A stretch of 64,000 bases of DNA from CADCTP01 sp963849885. Its GTDB lineage: Bacteria; Actinomycetota; Actinomycetes; Mycobacteriales; CADCTP01. The translations under genes and the position numbers were made by a program. The notes below the pieces were generated by a model. It saw only the letters and a list, made by a program, of their open reading frames with translations, was not told the DNA's origin and did no database searches. Shown here one piece after another: positions 34,594 to 41,186 of the stretch. How positions within the stretch are numbered: the first letter of the stretch is position 1; each line of letters opens with the position of its first letter. The stretch covers positions 62,001-126,000 of the forward strand of contig CAWKIV010000020.1 in NCBI GenBank assembly GCA_963849885.1, read 5' to 3'.

Positions 34594-35713
34594 TCACACC
34601 CCCTCGTGCGCCGGCCGCCCAGTGCGCAGCACTGCTCCTCTCACGTCCCGGTCGACCGAGCCGGACCGCTCGCCGGTCGCACGGGTGCGCAACAGGCGGT
34701 CGGGATCCGTACCGGTCCAGTGCTGGACCGTACCCTTCGCACGGGGAGGCGACGCAAGACGCGTGCGCCAAGCGTCCGCACTGCCGAGCCGAGCGGTCCG
34801 TCCCGCGCTCAGGACGACGTCCCGATGCCGGGCCCCGCCGAACTCGTCCCGACGCCGGCGCAGCTCCGCCTCGTCGAGCCCGACCAGCCCGAGCGCGGTG
34901 TGCCGGCGGCGGTGCCGGCCGATCACGGTCGCCCCGACGGCGACCGCGCCGAGCGCGGCCAGCGCGCCCGGCTCCACCGTGCCCAGCTCCCGGCCGGTCT
35001 CGGCGGCGGCCCAGGTCTGCCAGCCGGCCTCGCCGCCGCCGGCGACCGCGCCGACCGCGCCGGCCGTCGCCGGCCGAGTCCGCGCCGGCGGGGGCGGCGA
35101 GATCACCGGCGAAGGGGACGTCGTGCGGCGCGGTGAAGCGCATGTCGGCGACCCCGTCGCCCCACTCGCCGAGCGGCGCCACGAAGTCGCCCGGGTCGGT
35201 GAGCTGGTGCTCGGTGACCACCCGCAGCGCGACCGGGGCGCCGGTCGCGGCGGCGTCGTCAGCCTCCGGAGCCTCGGCCGCGGCCCGCGCCAGCTGGGCC
35301 GCGGCGACCGCACCGGCCTCGGCCACCCGGGTGCGGGCCCGGGCGACCATCTGCGCGGCGGCCTGCCGGTCGGCCTCGGCCGACTCCGGCGTCGACTGCT
35401 CCACCAGGCGCACCGCCCGGCCGGCCTCCGCCTGGGCTTCCCGCAGCACCTGCCCGTACGTCCGGAGGGCCCGGGACGCGGCCCCGAACGCCGTGGCGGC
35501 GCGCCCGAAGCGGGCCGGCACCTCGCCCCCGGCCTGCCGGAACACCTCGCCGGCGGCGCCGGCCCAGGCATCGGTCTGCACCGCGGCCAGCCGGGACACC
35601 GCGTCGGCGGCGGTCGCGGCGAAGCCGGCGAGCCGGGCGCCCAGCCGCTCCACCTCGTCCGGCCGGCCGGGCACCAGCTCGGCCGGCCGGACGCCCGGCT
35701 GCACCTCGCTCAT
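34594..35713 (-). CDS. Putative T7SS-associated secreted/scaffold protein, frame broken
   Basis: The first part (ATG 35713 to about 35090) encodes a WXG-like helical domain: MSEVQPGVRPAELVPG, VQTDAWAGAAGEVFRQAGGEV, RALRTYGQVLREAQAEAGRAV. The protein-like sequence then continues in another frame to the stop at 34594 (GEAGWQTWAAAETGREL, LAALGAVAVGATVIGR, LGLVGLDEAELRRRRDEFG). The switch lies between about 35045 and 35095, near a GGGGGCGG run. Either a one-base indel truncates the gene or it is a sequencing error. The start overlaps the previous stop (ATGA). Confidence 0.65.
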
Positions 35714-36030
35714 GCCGGACTCCCGTCCGGGCCGCCGTCCGGGCCGGCCGCCGCGCGGCGGCGCATCCGGTCCTCCGCCTGGCCGTACTCCGCCGCGGCC
35801 GTGTCGAGCGCCGCGGCCAGCCGCTCGGCCCGGTCGGACACCCCTCGAAGCCCGACCGACCACGCGTCCAGGAAGGTCTCGGTCGCCCGCCGCACCGGCT
35901 CGGACCCGGTGCCGGCGAAGACCCCGTCCAGCTCGGCCCGGACCCCGGTGACGCCGCGGGCGACGTGCACGGCCGCGCGCAGCGGGCGCGCGGTCTCGGT
36001 CAGCGCGGCGGGGTCGACGTCGAGGATCAC
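35710..36030 (-). CDS. WXG100/ESX-like small helical protein
   Basis: 106 residues, almost entirely helical: VDPAALTETARPLRAAVHVARGVTGVRAELDG, then FLDAWSVGLRGVSDRAERLAAALDTAAAEYGQAEDRM. The central W-S-V-G replaces the WXG turn, and the C-terminal Y-x-x-x-E/D-like spacing is near the T7SS export signal. GTG at 36030 overlaps the upstream stop (GTGA), and its stop overlaps the next start (ATGA). It is probably a T7SS substrate or a partner of the next protein. No ESX ATPase (EccC) is in the window. Confidence 0.7.
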   Translation of the reverse strand: MILDVDPAALTETARPLRAAVHVARGVTGVRAELDGVFAGTGSEPVRRATETFLDAWSVGLRGVSDRAERLAAALDTAAAEYGQAEDRMRRRAAAGPDGGPDGSPA

Positions 36031-36395
36031 GGCACCGGCTCCGCTCGCAGGTCGAGCGCCGGCCGGGCGGTCAGCGCCGCGGCCCGCAGCCGCAGCGGGG
36101 TGGAGCCGGCGATGTCCAGGACGAGGTCGTAGCCGGCGGGAAGCTGGTCGAGCAGGTCGGCGCCGGTCATCGAGAACCAGGGCACGGTGCCGCAGGCCAG
36201 CGCCAGCTGGTCCGGAGAGCTGAAGACGGGGATGACGCCGGCCCGCGGAGCACCGAGCGCGTGGAAGCCGGGGTCGGTGCCGCGCTGGCAGAAGACCACG
36301 GCGGCGAGGAAGGCCTCGTGCAGCTGCGACGGTGGGGTAGCACCCAGCGCGACGTCTCGGGCGACGTCGGCAAGACTTGGTGCATGCGCAAGCAC
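36027..36395 (-). CDS. SseB N-terminal-like protein
   Basis: About 122 residues: LHEAFLAAVVFCQRG, ALGAPRAGVIPVFSSPDQLALAC, DLLDQLPAGYDLVLDI. These are the core of the SseB N-terminal domain in its short actinobacterial form. The start is uncertain: GTG 36395 is used here, the open frame reaches 36443, and neither has a clear ribosome site. The stop overlaps the start of the WXG-like gene. It diverges from, and slightly overlaps, the chelatase-like gene on the other strand. Confidence 0.7.
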   Translation of the reverse strand: MLAHAPSLADVARDVALGATPPSQLHEAFLAAVVFCQRGTDPGFHALGAPRAGVIPVFSSPDQLALACGTVPWFSMTGADLLDQLPAGYDLVLDIAGSTPLRLRAAALTARPALDLRAEPVP

Positions 36396-37123
36396 GTACC
36401 CAGCATAGGGGCCCGGACATAGAAAGCAAAGGGGGCAGACCACACGAATGGGACGTCCTTCTTGCCGTCGCTCACGGTACCCGCAACCCCACGGGCGTTA
36501 ACACAGTGTTGCAGATAGTCGACACTCTGCGTACGGCTCGGAGCGGCGTCGAGGTGCGGCTGGCCTGGATCGAGCTGGTCGAGCCGGACGTCCGGACCGC
36601 GCTGGCCGCGCTGCCCCCCGGCCGGCGGGTGGTGGTCGTCCCGCTGCTGCTCTCCTCCGGCTACCACGACCGGGTCGACATCCCGGCCGCGGTCGCGGCC
36701 GCCCGGCCGGACGCGGCGCGGGCGGCCGTGCTCGGGCCGGACCCGCTGCTGGCCGGCGCGCTCGCGGACCGGCTCGCCGAGGCCGGCCGGCGACCGGGCG
36801 ACGCGGTCGTGCTGGCCGCCGCCGGCTCCGCCGACCCGGACGCGGTCGCCGCGGTGCACGCCCAGGCCGCGCTGCTCGCGGACGTCCTCGACGCGCCGGT
36901 GACCGCCGCCTTCGGCTCGGCCGCCGAGCCGGACGTGGCCACCGCGGTGGCGGCCGCCCGGCCCGGCCGGGTGGCGATCGCGCCGTACCTGCTCGCGCCC
37001 GGCTTCTTCGCCGACCGGCTGGCCGAGGCGGGCGCGGACGTGCTGGCCGCCCCGCTGGGCGCCCACCCGGCCGTGATCGAGCTGGCCCGGCGCCGGTACG
37101 CCGAGGCGTCAACCCACGGTTGA
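36380..37123 (+). CDS. Sirohydrochlorin chelatase/CbiX family protein
   Basis: About 247 residues with two tandem CbiX-type domains. The first has the metal/tetrapyrrole His in VLLAVAHGTRNPTGV and PPGRRVVVVPLLLSSGYHDRVDIPAA; the second has GDAVVLAAAGSADPDA and VAIAPYLLAPGFFADRL. The family inserts Fe, Co or Ni into sirohydrochlorin for siroheme or cobalamin. No partner gene is nearby. No in-frame start other than TTG 36377 or GTG 36380 precedes the domain, and both lie inside the opposite gene's 5' end, so a leaderless message is possible. Confidence 0.8.
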   Translation: MHAQARTQHRGPDIESKGGRPHEWDVLLAVAHGTRNPTGVNTVLQIVDTLRTARSGVEVRLAWIELVEPDVRTALAALPPGRRVVVVPLLLSSGYHDRVDIPAAVAAARPDAARAAVLGPDPLLAGALADRLAEAGRRPGDAVVLAAAGSADPDAVAAVHAQAALLADVLDAPVTAAFGSAAEPDVATAVAAARPGRVAIAPYLLAPGFFADRLAEAGADVLAAPLGAHPAVIELARRRYAEASTHG

Positions 37124-37152
37124 CCACCCGAGGTCGTCAACTTATGGTTGAC
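37108..37152. promoter_or_regulatory. Two operators GTCAAC-N5-GTTGAC before the Clp-N/HTH gene
   Basis: Two perfect 6-5-6 palindromes at 37108-37124 (spacer CCACG) and 37136-37152 (spacer TTATG), centres 28 bp apart. The second ends 2 bases before the ATG at 37155; the first overlaps the stop of the chelatase-like gene. The downstream protein carries its own helix-turn-helix, so autoregulation is the simplest reading. Confidence 0.75.
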
Positions 37153-37154
37153 GT

Positions 37155-37883
37155 ATGACGTCCTCCGCTGTCCGGCTCGACGACCTGATCGAGCGCGTCC
37201 GGGCCCAGCACCCGGACGGCGACCCCCTCGCCCTCCTCTCCGACGCCGTGCTGGTCGCCGAGCAGCTCGGCGAGGTCTCCGACCACCTCATCGGCCACTT
37301 CGTGGACCAGGCCCGCCGGGCCGGCGCGTCCTGGACCGACATCGGCCGCAGCATGGGGGTGACCAAGCAGGCGGCGCAGAAGCGGTTCGTGCCGCGCCCC
37401 ACCGCCGACGTGCCGGACACCGGCACCTGGGCCCGGTTCACCGACCGGGCCCGGGGCGTGCTGACCGGCGCCCAGGAGCGCGCCCGGGCCACCGGTCACC
37501 CGGAGGCCACGCCCGAGCACGTGCTGCTCGCGCTCGTCGCCGACCCGGACAGCCTGGCCGGCAAGGCGATCACCGCCCAGGGCGCGGCCCTGGACACGGT
37601 GGCCGAGGTGGCCACCGGGGCGCTCGGCGAGGGGCCGGGAGCGCCGCCCGGACAGGTCCCGTTCTCCGGGGCGGCCCGCCAGCTGCTCGCGGTCACCCTG
37701 CGGGAGGCGGTCCGGCTCGGCCACAACTACGTCGGCACCGAACACATCCTGCTGGCCCTGCTCGACGACGAGGCGTCGGTGCCGGCCGCGCTGCTGGGCG
37801 GCCTCGGGGTGACCAAGGCCGGCTCCGAGCAGGCGATCCTCGACATGCTCGAGGAGATCAAGCGTCGGCTGGCCGGGAACTAA
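37155..37883 (+). CDS. Clp N-terminal (double-domain) protein with helix-turn-helix
   Basis: 242 residues. The N-terminal part (residues about 20-78) has a helix-turn-helix, SWTDIGRSMGVTKQAAQKRF. Residues about 90-240 carry a tandem Clp-N repeat (ERARATGHPEATPEHVLLALVADPDSLAGKAI, then REAVRLGHNYVGTEHILLALLDDEASVPAALL). No AAA+ domain is attached. It resembles actinobacterial ClpC-related regulators that bind DNA and may sense Clp substrates or adaptors. Paired palindromes lie just upstream. Confidence 0.85.
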   Translation: MTSSAVRLDDLIERVRAQHPDGDPLALLSDAVLVAEQLGEVSDHLIGHFVDQARRAGASWTDIGRSMGVTKQAAQKRFVPRPTADVPDTGTWARFTDRARGVLTGAQERARATGHPEATPEHVLLALVADPDSLAGKAITAQGAALDTVAEVATGALGEGPGAPPGQVPFSGAARQLLAVTLREAVRLGHNYVGTEHILLALLDDEASVPAALLGGLGVTKAGSEQAILDMLEEIKRRLAGN

Positions 37884-37886
37884 CTC

Positions 37887-37906
37887 CGTACGGTGTACGT
37901 TATAGG
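37887..37906 (+). promoter_or_regulatory. Palindrome CGTAC-GGT-GTACG beside a TATAGG -10-like box
   Basis: A 5-3-5 inverted repeat (37887-37899) lies immediately upstream of TATAGG (37901-37906) in the short gap before the DUF5701 gene. The layout suits a TetR-type operator covering the promoter spacer. The open frame that begins with GTG inside this palindrome (37893) is therefore less likely to be the true start. Confidence 0.5.
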
Positions 37907-37934
37907 GATCCCGACGCCGACGAAGGGACCCGCC

Positions 37935-38570
37935 GTGCACCTCGATGCCGCCGCCGAGTTCGACCGCCAGCTCGGCACGCTGCTGGACCTCGGCTACCCG
38001 GCGCTGGCCGGGCTGCCCGCCGCCGACTTCGCCGCCCTGCTCGCCCCGCTCCGGTCGGTCGCCGTGGCCGCCGGCGGCGCCCCGGCCACGCCTGACCGGG
38101 TGCCGTTCGTCGTCGTGCTGCCGGCCAAGCTGGTGCCGGTGACGGCGACGATGCCGCTGACCGCGCTGGACGGCCGGCCCGGCGGGGTGTCCCGGCTGCT
38201 GCCGGACGTGGAGCGCTTCGTGCCCACCGACCAGGCGCCGGCGCCGGCCACCGAGCCGTACCTGCTGGTGGACGTCGACCGGGGCGCCGAGTTCCGCGAC
38301 TGGACGCCGGACGCGGCGCTGGCGGTCATCACCGAGCGCGGCCGCAGCCCGCTCACCGTGGAAGAAGGTGTGGCGCTGGTCACCCACTTCCCCGGGACCC
38401 TGGTCAAGAACCACTGCTTCTCGCTGGCCGGCGCCCGCGCCGGCGACCGTCGGGTGCCGGCGGTGTGGATCAGCAAACACGCGCCTGTGCTGGGCTGGTG
38501 CTGGGCCGGCAACCCGCACAGCTGGCTCGGGGTGGCGTCCTGCGCCGGCCGGACCACCCCCGCGGCATAG
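37935..38570 (+). CDS. DUF5701 family protein
   Basis: 211 residues from GTG 37935 (GAAGGG 7 bases upstream). Family marks are PFVVVLPAKLVP, EPYLLVDVDRGAEFRDW, GRSPLTVEEGVALVTHFP and the C-terminal GDRRVPAVWISKHAPVLGWCWAGNPHSWLGVASC. Function unknown; no signal peptide or membrane helix. It lies between the Clp-N gene and fadE5, co-directional with both. Confidence 0.82.
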   Translation: MHLDAAAEFDRQLGTLLDLGYPALAGLPAADFAALLAPLRSVAVAAGGAPATPDRVPFVVVLPAKLVPVTATMPLTALDGRPGGVSRLLPDVERFVPTDQAPAPATEPYLLVDVDRGAEFRDWTPDAALAVITERGRSPLTVEEGVALVTHFPGTLVKNHCFSLAGARAGDRRVPAVWISKHAPVLGWCWAGNPHSWLGVASCAGRTTPAA

Positions 38571-38612
38571 CCACTTCTTGCCCCCTCGGCTGCCCGATCG
38601 GAGGGTTGCAGC

Positions 38613-38652
38613 GGTTACCGGTGAGTAATACCGTCAGGTTACCCACCAGTAG
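38613..38652 (+). promoter_or_regulatory. Repeated TTAC-N6-GTAR sites upstream of fadE5
   Basis: TTAC CGGTGA GTAA at 38615-38628 is an inverted repeat. A second, imperfect copy, TTAC CCACCA GTAG, lies at 38639-38652, exactly 24 bases on. Both begin within the direct repeat GGTTACC (38613 and 38637). This pattern suits a TetR/FadR-type fatty-acid regulator, which is not itself in the window. Confidence 0.5.
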
Positions 38653-38674
38653 CGAGCGGAAGGTTCCCGGCACG

Positions 38675-40507
38675 ATGGGTCACTACCGGAGCAACCTGCG
38701 GGACGTCGAGTTCACCCTGTTCGAGGTCCTGGGCGTGGGTGAGCGGCTCGGCTCAGGGCCGTTCGCCGAGGTCGACGAGGAGACCGCGCGCGGGATCCTG
38801 GCCGAGGTCGAGCGCCTGGCCTCCGGCCCGGTCGCGGAGTCGCTGCTCGACTCCGACCGGCACCCGCCGGTCTTCGACCCGGAGACCAACACCGCGACCG
38901 TGCCGGAGTCGTTCAAGAAGTCCTTCCGGGCCTACATGGACGCCGAGTGGTGGCGCATGCAGCTGCCGGAGGAGATCGGCGGCACGGTCGTGCCGTCCTC
39001 GCTCAAGTGGGCCGCCGAGGAGATGATCCTCGGCGCCAACCCGGCTGTGCACATGTATGCGTCGGGCGTGCCGTTCGCCCACCTGCTCTACCGGCTCGGC
39101 ACCGAGGACCAGCGCAGGTGGGCCCAGCTGACGGTGGACAAGCGGTGGGGCGCCACCATGGTGCTGACCGAGCCGGACGCCGGCTCCGACGTCGGCGCCG
39201 GCCGGGCCCGCGCGGTCGAGCAGCCCGACGGCAGCTGGCACGTCGAGGGCGTCAAGCGCTTCATCACCTCCGGCGAGCACGACCTCGCCGACAACATCCT
39301 GCACCTGGTGCTGGCCCGCCCGGAGGGCGCCGGCCCGGGCACCAAGGGGCTGTCCATGTTCCTGGTGCCGAAGTTCCACGTCGACCTCGAGACCGGCGAG
39401 ATCGGCGAGCGCAACGGGGTCTACGCGACCAACGTCGAGAAGAAGATGGGCCTCAAGGCCTCCACCACCTGCGAGCTGCGCTTCGGCGAGAAGCACCCGG
39501 CCGTCGGCTGGCTGGTCGGCGACGACCACAACGGCATCTGGCAGATGTTCAAGGTGATCGAAAACGCGCGGATGATGGTCGGCGCCAAGGCGATCGCCAC
39601 GCTCTCCACCGGCTACCTCAACGCGCTCGACTTCGCGCGGACCCGGGTGCAGAGCGCCGACCTGACCGAGATGACCGACAAGACCGCGCCGCGGGTGACG
39701 ATCATCCACCACCCGGACGTGCGCCGGATGCTCATGCAGCAGAAGGCGTACGCGGAGGGCATGCGGGCGCTGCTGCTCTACGCCGCGACCCAGCAGGACG
39801 CGGTGATGCAGGCCCAGCACGAGGGCCGCACCGACGACGCCGCCGAGCGGCTCAACGACCTGCTCCTGCCGCTGGTCAAGGGCCTCGGCTCGGAGCGGTC
39901 GTACGAGCTGCTGTCCCAGTCGCTGCAGATCTTCGGCGGCTCCGGCTACCTGCAGGACTACCCGATCGAGCAGTACATCCGGGACGCCAAGATCGACACC
40001 CTGTACGAGGGGACCACGTCGATCCAGGGCCTGGACCTCTTCTTCCGCAAGATCGTCCGGGACAAGGGCAGCGCGCTGACCGCGCTGCTCGGCGCGATCG
40101 GCGAGTTCGCCGGCAGCGAGGACGGCAACGGGCGGCTGAAGGAGGAGCGGGCGCTGCTGACGACCGCGCTCGGCGACGTGCAGGCGATGGTCGGCGCGAT
40201 GGTCGGCTTCCTCACCTCCGCGCAGGAGGACGTCCGCAACGTCTACAAGGTCGGCCAAAATACCCACCGCCTGCTGCTGTCGCTGGGCGACCTGGTGGTC
40301 GGCTGGCTGCTGCTGCGGCAGGCCGCGGTCGCGGTGGAGGCGCTGGACGACGGGTCCGCGTCGCCGCGGGACCGCGCGTTCTACGAGGGCAAGGTGGGGG
40401 CGGCCCGGTTCTTCGCGGCCACCGTGCTGCCGGAGCTCACCGCCCGCCGGCTGATCGCCGAGCGCACCGACAACGCGCTGATGGACCTGCCGGAGGAGAG
40501 CTTCTAG
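38675..40507 (+). CDS. fadE5: Acyl-CoA dehydrogenase, FadE5-like
   Basis: 610 residues, almost the length of mycobacterial FadE5 (611), and closely similar throughout: MGHYRSNLRDVEFTLFEVL, GATMVLTEPDAGSDVGAGRA, VKRFITSGEHD, ARMMVGAKAIATLSTGYLNAL, LYEGTTSIQGLDLFFRKIVRDKG. It is an FAD enzyme introducing the 2,3-double bond of acyl-CoA in beta-oxidation; FadE5 has broad chain-length range in mycobacteria. The catalytic Glu is expected in the LYEGTT segment. Start is ATG 38675 after GGAAGG. Followed by a strong terminator. Confidence 0.95.
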   Translation: MGHYRSNLRDVEFTLFEVLGVGERLGSGPFAEVDEETARGILAEVERLASGPVAESLLDSDRHPPVFDPETNTATVPESFKKSFRAYMDAEWWRMQLPEEIGGTVVPSSLKWAAEEMILGANPAVHMYASGVPFAHLLYRLGTEDQRRWAQLTVDKRWGATMVLTEPDAGSDVGAGRARAVEQPDGSWHVEGVKRFITSGEHDLADNILHLVLARPEGAGPGTKGLSMFLVPKFHVDLETGEIGERNGVYATNVEKKMGLKASTTCELRFGEKHPAVGWLVGDDHNGIWQMFKVIENARMMVGAKAIATLSTGYLNALDFARTRVQSADLTEMTDKTAPRVTIIHHPDVRRMLMQQKAYAEGMRALLLYAATQQDAVMQAQHEGRTDDAAERLNDLLLPLVKGLGSERSYELLSQSLQIFGGSGYLQDYPIEQYIRDAKIDTLYEGTTSIQGLDLFFRKIVRDKGSALTALLGAIGEFAGSEDGNGRLKEERALLTTALGDVQAMVGAMVGFLTSAQEDVRNVYKVGQNTHRLLLSLGDLVVGWLLLRQAAVAVEALDDGSASPRDRAFYEGKVGAARFFAATVLPELTARRLIAERTDNALMDLPEESF

Positions 40508-40513
40508 CGCTGT

Positions 40514-40553
40514 CGTCGACGGGCCGGGACCGCGGGGTCCCGGCCCGTCGACG
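40514..40553 (+). terminator. Rho-independent-type terminator after fadE5
   Basis: An 18-bp perfect stem (40514-40531 against 40536-40553) with a 4-base loop begins 7 bases after the fadE5 stop. Stem core is GTCGACGGGCCGGGACC. No U tract follows, as is common for actinobacterial terminators. Confidence 0.8.
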
Positions 40554-40579
40554 TGTCCGGGAAACTTTTCCTCGGTCGG

Positions 40580-40608
40580 TGTCGAGAACCGGTCGGCCCG
40601 GTCGACGC
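40580..40608 (+). promoter_or_regulatory. ECF42-type promoter before the DGPF gene
   Basis: TGTCGA at 40580-40585, a 17-base spacer, then CGACGC at 40603-40608. This fits the TGTCGA (-35) and CGA/TC-like (-10) pattern reported for ECF42 targets in Streptomyces. The ECF42 sigma gene itself lies downstream, so the promoter would form a feed-forward loop. Confidence 0.55.
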
Positions 40609-40642
40609 GTTGGCGTACCGCACCGACGACCGAGGAGTTCCC

Positions 40643-40996
40643 ATGCGAGTCCTGACCCTGATCAAGACCAGCGAGCAGCTGGGCGAGCCGCCGGCGGCCC
40701 TCTTCGCCGAGATGGAGAAGAGCCTGCCGGAGATCGACGCGACCATCACGCTGCTCGACACCGGCCAGCTGCTGCCCAGCGCGGCCGGCGCCGCGCTGGT
40801 GCGCTCGTCCGGCGGCCGGTCGACCGTGCTGGACGGGCCGTTCACCGAGGCCAAGGAGCTGGTCGGCGGCTACTCGATCTGCGAGGTGGACACGTTCGAG
40901 CAGGCGGTCGAGGCGGCCCGGAAGTTCGTCGCCATCCACGAGCGCGCCTGGCCGGGCTGGTCCGGCGAGGCGGAGGTCCGCCAGATCGCCGGCTGA
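40643..40996 (+). CDS. YCII/DGPF domain protein
   Basis: 117 residues from ATG 40643 behind GAGGAG. A ferredoxin-like alpha/beta fold opens with MRVLTLIKTSEQLGEPP and carries the diagnostic VLDGPFTEAKELVGGYSICEVDTFEQAVEAARKF. DGPF proteins are the standard genomic partners and targets of ECF42 sigma factors; their biochemical role is not known. The sigma gene follows after a 190-base spacer containing a symmetric repeat array. Confidence 0.92.
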   Translation: MRVLTLIKTSEQLGEPPAALFAEMEKSLPEIDATITLLDTGQLLPSAAGAALVRSSGGRSTVLDGPFTEAKELVGGYSICEVDTFEQAVEAARKFVAIHERAWPGWSGEAEVRQIAG

Positions 40997-41012
40997 GCAC
41001 CCGCACGGCGCC

Positions 41013-41120
41013 CGACTGAGCAACTGCGGCGCCGACTGACCAGTCCCGCGAGTGACTGAGCAGCTATTGCTGGTCAGTCGGCGCCCGGACTGCTCAGTCG
41101 GCGGCTGGACTGCTCACTCG
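41013..41120. repeat. Mirror-symmetric array of six decamers spaced 20 bp
   Basis: The decamer CGACTGAGCA, or a one-to-two-base variant, occurs forward at 41013, 41033 and 41053, and reverse-complemented at 41071, 41091 and 41111. Spacing within each half is exactly 20 bp and every pair is centred on 41066.5. The bases between decamers are much less symmetric than the decamers. A further variant (CGGCTGAGCA) overlaps the stop of the DGPF gene at 40990. It could be a multi-site operator reading the same helix face, or a long branched RNA hairpin between the two genes. Confidence 0.8.
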
Positions 41121-41186
41121 GGCGCACGGGCTACGCGACGGGGCGGCGCTTGCGGGTGGCGGCGGGAGCGGGTCTCATCGCGACCC

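Noticed and set aside
41013..41120. CRISPR array
   Set aside because: Repeats are only 10 bp, spacers are 8-10 bp, and half of the units are inverted.
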